Positions 1 through 12,000 of a DNA stretch of 64,000 nucleotides are shown in pieces. The stretch is from Crambe crambe. Its lineage: Eukaryota; Porifera; Demospongiae; Poecilosclerida; Crambeidae. The notes beneath the pieces were generated by a model. It searched no databases, had not been told where the DNA came from, and saw only the letters and a program-made list of their open reading frames with translations. Numbering within the stretch: the first letter of the stretch is position 1; every line of letters begins with the position of its first letter. The DNA is taken from the NCBI GenBank assembly GCA_963924555.1, contig OZ004583.1, positions 5,613,501 to 5,677,500 of the forward strand, written 5' to 3'. A program made the translations under genes and the position numbers.

Positions 1-718
1 TTCAAAACCATCACCTTCATCCTGTACTGTAGTCTGTAGGTACTGTAATTCACTAATATTTCATGATAAATGTTTATGTTAAATTGATTTCATGCAATAC
101 TGCAGCTTGTAATAAGCTCTAATACTCATTGTAAATATTTTTGTATAGGAATACCTGTAGAACTAGGGCAATGTTCAACATTCAGTTGACAGCGAGCGAG
201 CAAGCAAGTATTCTTCAACGATTTTCATTTGCTGTTGAGTATCTGCAGCAATGTGCAGCATTTGACAGTGAGCAAGTGAGCAATTAAAGTAGCTGATAGG
301 CTTCAGTGCTTGATATTGCTAAGAGTCATGTAATGGTGGCAGGCAGCTGCATACATGCTTACCTCAAAGCACTTAGATAAGCCTAGTGCATACAAGCCGC
401 TTAGATAAGCCTCTTGTGCCTGCTGCCCAAAAGGCTGTAGAGATGTCGAGATTTATGCCTTGCTGTTGAGTTATGTAAGTGGAGTGGCAGGCACCTGCAT
501 GTATAGAAAGCTAAATACTTACCACAAAGCACTTAGATATGTCTAGTGCCTACAATCCACTTAGATAAGCCTAGCTATCCACCACGCTATAAACAAAGCG
601 ATGTAGAAATCAATCAAGCAATTACAATTGGAGCATGTGCATAAATGTACACGCAGGGGGCGCTACTATTGCACAACACTTACGCCTGAGGCATTTTGGA
701 GTGTAGACCTAGATATAT
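1..718. other. Intergenic, low-information sequence
   Basis: No coding exon is recognisable. The stretch has loosely repeated phrases such as 'cacttagataagcctagtgc' at about 370, 405, 530 and 560, so it is probably old repeat-derived DNA. Confidence 0.4.
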
Positions 719-1026
719 GAGAGTAAAAACATTTCTTCTAAATGAAAGAGTGATGTAGGCTTGAGTACATGACTATAAAAAGTACTGAAACAAGGTGCTG
801 GCTGTGTACTTACAGAACTGACAAACCCTACAATTGACATAAACCTTACATCGCTGCTGCCATATTATCCTTTTGGGTACATCTTGCAACGATGTAGGGT
901 TTGTGTCAATTGTAGGGTTTGTCAGTTCTGTAAGTACACAGCCAGCACCTTGTTTCCGTACTTTTTATAGTCATGTACTCAAGCCTACATCACTCTTTCA
1001 TTTAGAAGAAATGTTTTCACTCTCAC
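719..1026. repeat. Long fold-back (inverted repeat) element
   Basis: The left arm, about 719-853, is the reverse complement of the right arm, about 890-1026, with only a few mismatches. A 36-base spacer separates them. Arms of about 135 bp around a tiny loop fit a fold-back or MITE-type element. The open frame at 873-1118 lies in the right arm and is not a gene. Confidence 0.8.
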
Positions 1027-1237
1027 TTGTTTGCATACTTTTTTCAAGGGGTGTGGCTAAGGATGTCAAGAACGACCCTCTACCAAATAAGCTTACCACG
1101 CCCACCGCAACTCAGTAAGACAGTTTTTTTCTCAGTGTATATTGCTAACTGTGTCTACGAAGCGTTCTAGCATTCTAATGTTGTCTACGAAGTGTATAAA
1201 CTAACTGTGCTGTCTACGAAGCGTTCGAGAATTTGAG

Positions 1238-1543
1238 TCGTCCACGAAGGCATTCAAACAGCAATTGACAGTTAGGACTTGAGCTGTACTTCAATTTGAA
1301 CGATACCATTCCTTACCTGAGGTGTAGAGCTTCAAGATGGTACCAAGATCGTAGATATAGGATGAAGCAATCAGGAGTTATGGCTGTCAAGCGTCCATGA
1401 AGGCACTCGAACGGCAATTGACAGCTAGGACTTGAGCTTTACTTTAATTTGAACAAGACCATTCCTTAGATCAGGTGTAGAGCTTCAATATGGTACCAAG
1501 ATCGTAGTTATAGGATGAAGCAGTCGGGAGTTATGGCTGTCAA
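1238..1543. repeat. Two-copy 153-bp tandem duplication
   Basis: Units 1238-1390 and 1391-1543 are similar along their length; both carry 'gcaattgacag' and 'gtgtagagcttcaa'. Just upstream (1150-1225) a shorter phrase, tgtctacgaagcgt, recurs about three times. The block leads into an (ATT)n run and a hairpin terminus, so it may be the body of one mobile element. Confidence 0.75.
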
Positions 1544-1550
1544 GAAGAAG

Positions 1551-1562
1551 ATTATTATTATC

Positions 1563-1611
<49 letters not shown>
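1551..1611. repeat. (ATT)n microsatellite
   Basis: About 60 bases of ATT trinucleotides with one interruption. A similar (AAT)n run at 18648-18696 also precedes the same hairpin motif, which suggests it is an internal part of a repeat family. Confidence 0.95.
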
Positions 1612-1613
<2 letters not shown>

Positions 1614-1637
1614 AGCGTGGGCGTTTTGCGTGTCAAG

Positions 1638-1670
1638 CCTACATAGAGAGTGCTACCGCACTCTCTGATA
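1638..1670. mobile_element. Hairpin terminus of a repeat family, copy 1
   Basis: A 33-bp segment contains the perfect stem GAGAGTGC-TACC-GCACTCTC followed by TGATA. The same segment occurs at 18904-18936, and interrupted at 51811-51825 plus 52392-52415. In the copy at 18936 it sits exactly at an insertion boundary, so it is an element end. The element class is not established. Confidence 0.7.
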
Positions 1671-1673
1671 TAG

Positions 1674-1793
1674 ATTATTACATTGATACCGTGAAATATC
1701 ACGAGTCTGTTGGCTAGTATTCACACGAGTGCTGAGAATACCAGCCAATCAGACGAGTGATATTTCACAGTATCTACGTAATAATCAATTTAT
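1674..1793. repeat. Small fold-back repeat
   Basis: The sequences around 1674-1700 and 1767-1793 are inverted copies (the core 'gtgaaatatcac' pairs with 'gtgatatttcac'). Nested smaller inverted segments lie inside. No coding content. Confidence 0.65.
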
Positions 1794-2718
1794 TATGTAA
1801 CTACTGAGCATGCGTGGTGCCTTCAGTGAGTGCACTTGTTACAGTTGTAATTGATTTCTACAGCATTTCGTTTCTGATTGTAGACACTAGGCTTATAAGT
1901 GTCTATTGTAAGCGCTAAGTGCTTTGTGGCTAGCATTACAGCTTCCTCTAGCTCTGTATGCAGCTAGTCTCGTGGGCCAGACCCTTTACCAACCGCGCTG
2001 CCAGGCTGAACTGCCACTTACTACAGCAGCTAGCTAAGGAGTTTAGGCACATCTAAAAGGTATAGCTGTACTTGCTTCACTTGCTGTCAAATGTTTTTAC
2101 TACTTGTTGTCAAATTGCACATTGCCATAGTATAATTAGCTACTGGATTTTTTTCCCTGGGAGTTCAGCAGAATTATTTTTTTAACTCTTGAAAAGGAAG
2201 TATAGTCTAGTTTTTCACTTATATAATTATATTATCATGGCTATAAAGTAAATCATTATGCAAAGATTGCCCAGGGGGACGTAATATGACTACGCGATAT
2301 GGTAAAATATCACCCTAGTTGTGATACTACTATTCTCTATGGGACATGCTCAGTAACTACATAATAAATACTACATAATAAATATATATATTTATTCTTA
2401 CAGACCACGCCCACTAGTATATTTTCCCCATAGACAAGCCGTTGAATAAATCCTCATATTCAACGGTCTACTGCCATGTGCAGACTAGCCTAGTAACCTT
2501 TTTGGCCGACATTTCTGAAGATGATAGGCAAGCTTAATTGAATCTTACAGCGGTTTGTCGAAGTGCATTAGTTGTTTGTAGGGTCCGGTAGGCTGCTAGG
2601 CTTATCTAAAGTGCTTCGTGGTGAGTATTACAGGTTCTCATAACAGCTTCCTACAGACATATAAACACTCCTTAGACTTGTTAGTTGTGACATATGTAGT
2701 GCACTGTAAGAATAAATC
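1794..2718. other. Intergenic, repeat-like, no gene seen
   Basis: No supported exon. It includes 'ctagtctcgtgggccagacc' near 1968, related to the ends of the element at 7581-8634, and AT-rich filler. A 5' exon of the copy A BEN-like gene was sought here and not found. Confidence 0.4.
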
Positions 2719-2818
2719 ACTTATTACACTCATCAGCTGTGAGATATGGCGAGATATTTCACTCGCCTTCGGCTGGTGAAATATCTCCCCATATCTCACG
2801 CTGACTCGTGTAATAAGT
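2719..2818. repeat. 100-bp near-perfect palindrome
   Basis: The two halves are reverse complements with few mismatches: acttattacac at the left end pairs with gtgtaataagt at the right, and the centre is near 2768. It lies about 100 bp upstream of the first visible exon of copy A. A fold-back element is the likeliest identity. Confidence 0.8.
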
Positions 2819-2925
2819 CTTATATATTTAAAATTTCAATGAGTCATGACCTGAGAGTCAGCTCGCTCGCTGCAAATATTTTAATAAATTAATTATAGTA
2901 AATCATGTTGAGCATACTCTTACAG

Positions 2926-4955
2926 ATGATGATGATACTGATGGTCAATCACCAGTGAACCAATCAGATTCAAGTAGCTATTCTGATGACAGTGCTGACG
3001 AAAGTGATGAAGAAAGTGTTAATCCAGGTACTTATAACTGTAAACTCATTATAATGCATGATTACACATAGTTGGCAATGATACGGGTTCTGCCTTCCCT
3101 GGTCTCTGTATCTGTCTGTTGGGAAGTATTCTCTGCCCCATAGGTCAGAACTCAATCTTAGACCCTTTCTCTAAATAGTGCACACTCAACAATTTATTAT
3201 GCTCACTTAATTTTTGAACCTGTTCAAAATAGTGAACTGTTTGTTCCATTAGTGGTACAATTAAATGCACAGTAAAGGTACCAACCATCACATGTTACAT
3301 TTCCCATGGAAAAAAATCAGTTGAAACAAAAAGGTTTGCCATTTTCGTCAAAAAAAGGGCATACACCTTAACCACTCTTCCATTTTTCCGGTTACTGTAG
3401 CTTCCATCACACAATCATAATTCTCTTCATTGTCTCTTGCTACCCCTGTTGATAAGCCTTAATAATATTCTCGCATACCTGCAAATAATTTTTTTCCAAT
3501 ATTGCAGAGGCAAAATGCTAAAATTAATAAGATTGTACTATGTAATAAGTCCAGAATTTACTCCGAAGGACCGCTAGTTGAGCTGCTATGCATTTCTTAT
3601 TCTTTCTTAAATCACATCTATCTTTGGTTTTTGTTTGTTTGTTTGTTTATTTGTTTTTTTAATGATCATGATCATGTGACAGCTATCATTCATTACTCTT
3701 AATGACAGAAGTTGGAGCCATTCTGCAAGTACTGATTGACCAAGTGTCCAAGCAGCAGACTACCATGGATCAGATAATCACCAGAATAACAGCTCTAGAA
3801 GAGTCCACCAAGAAACAGCAAATGCTCATCAACCATATTATTGCACATAAATTATGCAGTTCTCGGAAGAGAAAAATGAAGAGGTGTCAATCTGGCAAAT
3901 TCAAGGCTATCCAAACAATCAATGAACAAGCATTGACTTTAGCAACCTCTGTACTTGGGGAAAGCAAGCATAAATCATTGGGCAAAGCTAAACTCAACCT
4001 AGGTCCTAAAGGTGTCAGTTCAAAGTCCATTTCTCGTAATTCAAGAAAGAAAACATCCAAGAAATCCGCATCCAGCAGGCATCCTCAACCTTTAACAAGT
4101 CCTCCCGCTCCTATCATGCCAATAGCTAAACCAATTGAGCCCAACAAAAGAGAGATATCATCCTCAGAAATCAATATAAAAAAATTGATCAGTATAGACA
4201 GAGTAGTTTCGAAATATCACTCCTTTGTTGAAGAAGGAAAAATAATTTCTTTAGCTAGTCGAATTGCTATAGAAGCTGTTATAGGAAGAGATGTAATGGT
4301 CAAATGTACACCTAAAGGTTTAGCACGTCGACCAGGACTACCTACTGATTCTCTGTATACTATAAAACAAGCACTTCTTAAAACTTTTCCTTCATACTGG
4401 TCAAAACCTGAAGAATTTGAAGAAATGTGGCTGAAGTGCATAAAAGGTCTGGAACGAGCATGTTCGGGCTTACGAAAGAGCGAGTACAAAAAAAGAATAA
4501 CTAAGCTTTCCGATTCAACTCATTCTCATGAATCTGGACTTGTACCTCCTGCTGTTCGTCCTATTATCAAGATCATCAACCCTTTACCATCATCGGATAT
4601 TATTAAATCAAATCTCATATCCTTTGAAGAATTCAAGTCTCATTATGTTGATGGCCAAAATCATGATATGCTTTATATTTGTCAAAAGTTAGCTTTGGAA
4701 GTTGTGTTTGGACGAGATGTGTTGGAAAGGTGTAGTCCTTATGGGAGGGGCTCCTACCCTGGATTGCCTGCAGTCGAATTGAACCAGCTGAAGCAAATGG
4801 TGTTGGACTGCTTCCCATCCTTGTGGAATGATTTGGACGAATTTGAGGAACGCTGGCTTATTTGCATTCAAGGTCTTTCAAAGTATTGCAGTACGTTTCG
4901 TAGAGCACTGGCAAAGCACTCATTGATGCCTAAGGGTGTCAACTATGAAAGATAA
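2926..4955 (+). CDS. BEN-like double-domain coiled-coil protein, copy A (5' partial)
   Basis: Two exons are visible, 2926-3027 and 3709-4955 (stop included). The first follows an AG acceptor, carries an acidic Ser-rich stretch ([17 protein letters not shown]) and ends one base into a codon. The second starts with two bases, so the phase fits and gives PEVGAILQVL. The large exon encodes a short coiled coil ([12 protein letters not shown]), a basic Lys/Ser-rich linker, and two related modules near exon residues 175-255 and 325-405. Each module has a GRDV..RC, PGLP, L..F.S.W and EFE..W..C pattern. This resembles BEN domains, which bind DNA or chromatin; a nuclear role is inferred. The paralogue at 9026-24515 has a 5' exon that I cannot find here, so copy A may start outside the window or be truncated. 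Confidence 0.72.
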
Positions 4956-6180
4956 GGGTCATTAATAATAATTTATTTATTTTTTAATAATGTTTGAAAG
5001 TATTATGGGTGGGCGAACAGGTGTTGCTTGTCTCCATCTTGTGCAATAGACTACGGTATTGATGAAGAGATCTCTCCAAAAAAAAAAAATATGAAGCCCA
5101 GCAAGTTGGGCAAAGTTCATAATCGCCATAGGTACTTACTGTTACAGCCTGTTTGAAGTTTAGCTATATAGCTACATAGCTAGCTAGCTAGTCTGTAACT
5201 GATGAACCTCAGAACCCAAAATTTTAGCTACTGTTCATTGTCCCAATAGATCCATGTGAAACGTTTCTCTGGAATACTAGCTAGTGTTGACTTGGAACTA
5301 TTATGGTGTACGATGGAACCTCCAAATAATGGACCTGGCCTTTTGTCCTTTGTAGAGAGGTTGTCCTCTCCTTTGCATAATAAGTAGCTATATACGTACA
5401 TTCGGCTAGTGCAGAAGGAACTATCACAACAATTTGATCAGCAGTGACCGATTTTCATGCACCGGGTTCTGAAATACCCTAAGGAAAAGGTTTTCAGAAA
5501 GTTAATACCAGATTGCTTGTAGGCCCAGGGAGCATAGCAAGTGAATGATTCAATCTAATTCATGTTTGAATAAGCCGCAGGGGCACAAACAGGTAGGAGT
5601 GAAATCTATGGTGAAATGAAATTCCCCCATCAGGTGGGTGTAGTGGAAAACAGTGCAATGATAGGTGCAAGGTCCAGGGAGGGTCTTTTCAATATCTTCC
5701 TAGGTCATCTCTTGTCCTTGATGTGTTCATTCATGTAGTGATCAAAATAAGGGAGTGATCAAAGTAAGGGGTAGACTGGAATTGACTGCTGCATGGGATG
5801 CTGCAAACACGGGTCTGGTCATTTCTTTGAATAGTGACTGTATTGCCTTGGTACCTCTAGCTCTTTGGCCAAAGTCCAGGGCTGTGTCCCAGATCTTTAG
5901 CCAGTTGGTAGAGGTAGCAATCTTGGCAGCCAAGTTAGAGCTAACATGGGTGTTGCAGTCATTATGAAGGGTAGTCTGGTCGGAAAGTAGCAGCTCATCC
6001 TTGCATCCTTCGAGGAACTGTAACGGAGCATTTTCTGATGTTTCCAGTATTAAAGCGGGAAAAATGTGGGATGAATTGTTTTGGCCTGACATGGGCCAGC
6101 TTCATTTCCCATAATCCTTATTAGGAATGCTAGCTTCTCAAAATTCGGATGGCGATTAAGGGCCAGTTGGCATCTCCTTG
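4956..6180. other. 3' flank of copy A and intergenic DNA with an unrecognised minus-strand frame
   Basis: AT-rich 3' sequence follows the stop of copy A. A 116-codon open frame lies on the minus strand at 5742-6092. I do not recognise it; it reads like a short relic of a larger coding region and has no clear promoter or splice context. Near 5300-5390 are phrases (cctccaaataatggac) that recall the small repeats at 32.7 and 35.5 kb. Confidence 0.35.
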
Positions 6181-6189
6181 CCTGTGAGG

Positions 6190-6270
6190 ATTAATTGCGC
6201 ATGCGCAGCGCTCTGTGCAGAAGTCACGTGCGTGGATCACGTCCGGATCCGGACTACAAAATGTGAGTTT
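6190..6270 (+). promoter_or_regulatory. Possible promoter and 5' non-coding exon
   Basis: A locally GC-rich patch contains the palindrome tgcgcatgcgca (6196-6207), typical of NRF1-type sites in animal promoters, and a CACGTG E-box (6225-6230). A consensus splice donor, gtgagt, follows at 6263. It could be the start of the BEN-like copy B transcript, whose first coding exon is at 9026. That link is inference. Confidence 0.35.
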
Positions 6271-6408
6271 ACTAAAAAAACTTGTGCTAGAAGGATGTAG
6301 AAAGATGGGACAACTTCAGTTCATGGGCTGCTAAACTTGTCTCATGAGATGGTTGTTAATGGATGAGATAGCTAGCTAGTTGTACAAAGGGCCCTGCCAC
6401 ACATGTAT

Positions 6409-7264
6409 CATAGATATTAGACACGGAACAGGATTGGAAACTCTATACGTCATGTGACGTCACGCCCATTAAGCTAATACATTTCGCGCATGCTATCCGC
6501 GTTGTAACCATAGAAAATTTAGCCCTATTGTCGCAATACATTTTCTGAGGAAGAGAGGTACAGACTTTGTGGGACTAGAACTGCGAGTGCAAGTGCTTTT
6601 GTAACAATAGAAGTTTGGAAGGTAAAGTTTCTTACTGGAATAGACTGACTGTTTTTGGTGTAGGATATGTTGCTAAAGATTTTATAGGCTTACCAATTTG
6701 TGGGATTAGAACAGGACTCATATAAATTTAGAAGTCAAGTGTTTGGTATCTTTTAGTAGTATAATAGTTTATCTATCGGATGATATATGCTATATTGATT
6801 CATAGCTGTTAGTTTTCTTTTAATGCAGTGTCAAACTACGGGTTAAAATTTAATAGTTATTATTATTAAATTTCTATTATTTATTTACATTATCATGTTT
6901 TATTATCCACTCCATAAAGCTCTCTGCACAAGAACGGGCATCTATAGATGGCTGGAGAGGAAGACTAAACTCTTCATCTTTCAAAATCCTTGAGATACTG
7001 AATCTCATAGATTTGTACTATCTAGCTAGATCTAGTATCATATTAAGTTTTATTATTTTTATAGAAACACAAAATGGAAACACTCTAGCTCAACTAATAT
7101 TAAGCTACTAGACTAATATCTACTCTGATATCTTTTGCAGAACTCATCCTTAACTATGTGGTAACTATGCATTCATATCTCGTGCCAGAATTTCCCGGCA
7201 AACACGGATAGCACGCGCATGGTAGTATTAAGTTTCCAATCCTGTTCCGTGTCTAATATCTATG
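6409..7264. mobile_element. Non-autonomous DNA transposon with TIRs and target duplication
   Basis: The left end, CATAGATATTAGACACGGAA, is matched in inverted form at the right end, and the inverted ends extend more than 30 bp. The direct repeat 'catgtat' flanks it at 6402-6408 and 7265-7271. No transposase frame is visible in about 856 bp. A 7-8 bp duplication is compatible with hAT-like elements, but the class is not proven. Confidence 0.75.
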
Positions 7265-7580
7265 CATGTATTAAATGTTGTGGTTTACAAGATCCTATTA
7301 TTGGCCTTTGAAGTTTCTCAACTTGAGGGAGTGGAACAATTCCAGTTCTCTATGATCTTTGATGTCCCATTCAGTCCTTTTGATAGCTGTGATCATTGAT
7401 ATCCCCTTCCAGTTCTTTGATTGCTGTAGCCATCTTTTAATGTATGGCTTAATACTGTCATCAGTTGTAGTAATAGCTGCAACTTTTTCCATACCTTTCT
7501 CCTCCCAACATGTACAGTTACGAGTAATTATCTCCTGTCTTACTCCGTTATGGAGATTGCATCTGTAGCTTAATCTCATC
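7265..7580. other. Intergenic, no gene supported
   Basis: Short open frames exist on both strands (7298-7579 and 7359-7568), but they overlap each other and show no recognisable domain or splice signals. Confidence 0.35.
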
Positions 7581-8634
7581 CTAGTCTGGCATAGCCAGAC
7601 CGGGGGCGGGCGAAAGAAAGAATCTGGTCAAACTCACACGAATATTTCACAGTCAGCAATTTTTTTAATGCAGGCAGTAATATTTTGTTGTACTATTAAT
7701 GTGCATCAAAGAGAGATGGAGCAAATCAATGAGTGTTCCAGAGCCTATGGATTGGAGTTAAAAACGGCCAAGCAAGCTGAGGCCATATTCTCTTTTGTGC
7801 AGCAGTGGCATATCTAGAATTTGAGCTAGGAGGGTGCTAAGATAATACTGCACGCATAAGTGTGCGCAAAATTTTTTGAACCACGCCCACTTTTGATTAA
7901 CCACACCCTCTTTATTATGCCCAGATGATGGCCTAAGTACTAGCTACCCTACTTTACCAGCGTACAGGATCAGAAATGAGAAGGCATTCAGTTTGAGAGA
8001 CTGAATAAAGAAGCACAGATCGAGATGTGCATTATTTAGGGTAAAAAAAGCCGGAGGGGCGCGCATGCACCTCGCCAATGTGATTATTGAACTCTGACCC
8101 AATGCTGCATTCAGAGCTGAAGTGTAATAACTGCTTGCTAGACGATCAGCTAAATTGGATAGATAACTATAGAAGCGAGCCTACTGAAAAAGCTAGCTAG
8201 CAGCTGAGGGGGGTGCTCAAGCACCCTGAGCACCTCACTAGATACACCACTGTGCTGGGTCATAATACATTCGTGTCTTTACCTACTGGATATGGAAAGT
8301 CTTCACTTTTGCTTGGTGAATTTGACAAGATGATCATTATTAGCTAACTAACTGCACAGACTTAGCTTATTTCAATACAGGTACCCACAGCAGAATTGCT
8401 TGCAGCCATCCTACTGCTATAGTGCTAGCAACCGGCCGTCAACTTGAAAAAGGAGCACTGAGCTAGCCATACATGTACAATTTTTTCTTTCGCACTAACA
8501 TAACCACACCCCTTCCGGTCGGTGAAAAATTCAGAACCTGGCAAAATGAAACATTCATGTGAGTGTGACCAAACCCTTTCTTTCCCCCACCCCCAAGAAA
8601 AAGGAAAGAATTGGGTCTGGCTACACGAGACTAG
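7581..8634. mobile_element. TIR element with a second element nested inside
   Basis: The left end ctagtctggcatagccagac and the right end are inverted copies (gtctggctacacgagactag). A GA-rich sub-terminal segment is also shared in inverted form. No transposase is visible. The nested element at 7803-8252 is listed separately. Confidence 0.7.
7803..8252. mobile_element. Nested TIR element with CAGTGG ends
   Basis: The left terminus cagtggcatatctag is inverted at the right end as ctagatacaccactg. CAGTGG..TATCTAG termini recall hAT-type ends. A clean target duplication was not identified. Confidence 0.6.
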
Positions 8635-9025
8635 TAGCCACCCTCTCTTAAGAAGTTTGGCAATACAGTGACCTAAGTGTTGGCCATGTAGTCGTCATAC
8701 AGTTAGGTTTAGGTCCACTGCAGGGTTCTTCCCAAAGGGTATTAGACACTAACACCACTCTGATAGGGCCCATTTTTCTTTCATGTGGTTAAAATAATAA
8801 CCACAAGAATATAAAAATCCTTTGATGTGGTATTCAAGTACTGCTCTGATCAGTTTCACTGAGGAGAACCCTGCACTGATATCCTGTGAGGTGAGAGTTC
8901 GGTTAAGGAGAAAGACAAGTGTTGTTGGGGTATTAATCTTTCAAACCACAATTTTTTTACGGTATCCCCCCACAGTTAGTTTTATCCCTAAAATAAAATT
9001 TTGTTTTCCCCTTAGCTGACCAGGT
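8635..9025. other. 5' flank of the first coding exon of BEN-like copy B
   Basis: No separate gene is supported. A pyrimidine-rich tract ending in 'ccccttag' (9006-9014) lies just before the start codon and may be a splice acceptor for a 5' non-coding exon. Confidence 0.35.
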
Positions 9026-12000
9026 ATGGAATCATCATGTGATGAAATTAATGTTGATGGAAGTGAAGAATTGGATTTTATGCCTTGTACAAAGAAGCAA
9101 AAGTGTGAGTTACACTAGCTATATTGAATTGAACAGGGAGTGCTTGTATGATCGTGATGTGTGTGGTATCATGTGTTTACCAAGGAATGGGTGGGACATA
9201 TGGTAAAGGTCTTTGAACTAACAATTTATTAATCACACAAGCAACTCTTGAGCGTGCATGCACAACTATCATGTTTACAAAAACAATACAAACGTGAATA
9301 ATGAGATGTCACAATTCCCCCTTCTCATGTGTGGGTTGAACCAAATGCCATGTTAAGGTACCTGAATTGAACAGGACGGTGGCCATGGAAGTCAGAATCC
9401 TGTATAACTACTCACCTGCCAAATTGCAAATCAGCTAGTCCTGAAATGGATGTGTCACAGCCATTAGGTCGAGAAGGTGGCCGTCACGAGCCCGGTAAAG
9501 CACCACACCTGTTGTGGTGTCTCGACACCCCAAGGGAGTTCGCACCTGGTCATCCGATAACTGCATCAGGTCTCCAAGGTGAACAGCCTCGAACAATGTA
9601 GGTAAGGGAAGTCGGGAAAATGGATCCGTAACCTTGGGAAGAGGATTGGTTCTAAGGGCTGGCTTAGTTGGGCTGTGGTTAGGGCATGAAGTGAAGTTGG
9701 ACTGTGGAGCGTCTACCTGTGGATGTCCCCAGCTTGGTCTCACGGGAGCCTCTCGGCAGGCAACTAACAGCCAACACAGAACTGGAACAGATAAGGGGAA
9801 TCTGACTGTTTGATTAGGCATTGCAATGGCTGATAATTGGTGTTGACGCGATGTGATTTCTACAATGTCAAAGTAAAGAAATTCAACCAAGTGCAGGTAA
9901 ACGGTGGGAGTAAAGTCAACGGAATGAATAAAGGTTTATCACTTCTGGAGTAACACTTGGAAGGTCTGGCTCACTTCCATAAATTTGTGAGGTATGTATC
10001 TCCAACATGATAGCTAACCTCTGACTGGAATTGGGATTGGGACAGGTTGCATACCAGTACTTTTTCAAGACAATGTTTTCTGACATCTCCTCTCATCCCT
10101 TGCCACCAATATTCACATCTTAGTTGATCATAGGCACGTTTCTTAGGACCTTAAATAAACCACTGTGTGGACACTGTCACAAAATCCTGTTGAGAATCAG
10201 CCATAATTGCCTCAGTGTGTGTGGAGCCAGATAGATTATCCTGTGGAGATATCTTTTGTATCTATCTGAAGATGTATTGCCTGAAGATGAGAACGTTACT
10301 CACAAGATCATTCTATAGATCTTGTGGATGGAATTTTATGACACAAAAATTCTCACAATGTTGGACGATGGTGTCTTGACATTCCTGCTTCATTGAGATA
10401 ATTCCTCCTTGAGGATATTGTTGGAGCGACCCAATCAATATGTTCCATCTCCTGAATGGCCCATCTAGCAAGGGCCTGGGAGTATTCAATAATGAGCATG
10501 ATCAGTCATACAATGCAATGGTGATTGCATCAAATGTTGGAATGTGGTGGGGGGACTACAAGGCCCAAAAGGCATTAGTGAACTCATATGAGTTGCGGGG
10601 ATCTAACTCTACCTGCCAAAAGCCTGAGCTAAATCAATGGTTGAAAAGGGTTTGGGTGTCTAAGATGTCGTCTATCCTAGGTAATGGATATATGCGTCTT
10701 ACTATTGAGGTGTCAATAATCGACACAAAACTGTGATGATCCATCTCTCTTTGGGACTACGTAGTACTATGCCTAAGTACTATGCCTAATGGATCTAGCT
10801 AGCTAAGTCATCTTACTGTTGAGGCATCAATAATCGACACAAAACCATCTTTCTTTGGGACTAGTACTATGCCTAATCTCACATGACTTATTCCTTCTTG
10901 ATCAACAGATATCAGGGACAGTCTTAGCTTCAAGAGAGTAGTTTATCCTGGACAAGATAATTAATTACCTGCCAATAATAATATTAATTTTCAAAGCCAT
11001 GAAGTCCTGTACAGTAACAATCTGAATTATGTTGTGAATGCATGTTACAGGTGATGATGATACTGATGGTCAGTCACCAGTGAACCAATCAGATTCGAGT
11101 AGCTATTATGAGGATGAAAGTGATGAAGAACATGTTCATCCAGGTACGTATGCTTGTAACAACACAATAGTTTATTGTATTTCATTTATACAGTGTGGTA
11201 TCTAGCTTTAGATTAAGTAAGAACACCTTTTTATGATACATCACAGAGAACAAGTGTTAAAACACGCATGTGCACAAATCACATAAAAAACATTACATCA
11301 TACCATAAAACAAAACCACAACTATACAATCTACTCAAGATCTACTACACTTCTTTTCCCTTAAGAAAGAGACACAAAAATTACTTAAGAGTATGCATAC
11401 AAGAAGTTCTTTTCTCGGTACCTTAAATAGTCTGGAGGCATCCGATTCCTCCGAGGGTATTGCTTTACTGTTGGTGTTTGGGATGGCTTACGTACAGGTG
11501 GCGTAGCCTCACGACCAGGTGTGCTTGGTTGACTAACCGGTGACACTTTTTCAGTCTCAGTTGATGCTGCAGGTTCGCTGTCAACATCAACAATTGGGGA
11601 AGGATTATTCACCAATTCTCCTGGGTCTGTATCTGTGTTAGACTCAGGTGGAGTGCTCGATTCACTTGCAATGAGAATGTCCCAATCCAGGACATCTGCA
11701 GAGCTTGCATCTGGTTCTGCCATCGTACTTCCCTTGCACCTCAGTTGATCTTGATGACGACCTACAATTTTTCCATCATCCAATTCCACTAGGAATGATA
11801 CTGGACCTGTCATCTTTGTAATCTTTCCAGACATCCATGTCTGTCCAGGTCCAAAATTTTTGAAATACACCTTTTCTCCCACTGCAAAATTTCGTGGTCG
11901 AGCTCTACCATCATGAGTATGCTTTTGTAACTGCTGCTTCTCCTCAACTCGTCGAGCTATGTTCGGTATCAACAAATCCAACCTAGATCTCGGCTGTCTA

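Noticed and set aside
873-1118. 81-codon frame
   Set aside because: It lies in the arm of a fold-back element and has no domain or splice context.
1508-1702. Open frame with a long Asn run on the minus strand
   Set aside because: It is a translation of the (ATT)n microsatellite with no other coding evidence.
10440-10736. 98-codon plus-strand frame
   Set aside because: It is the antisense shadow of the decayed Gypsy reverse transcriptase on the minus strand.
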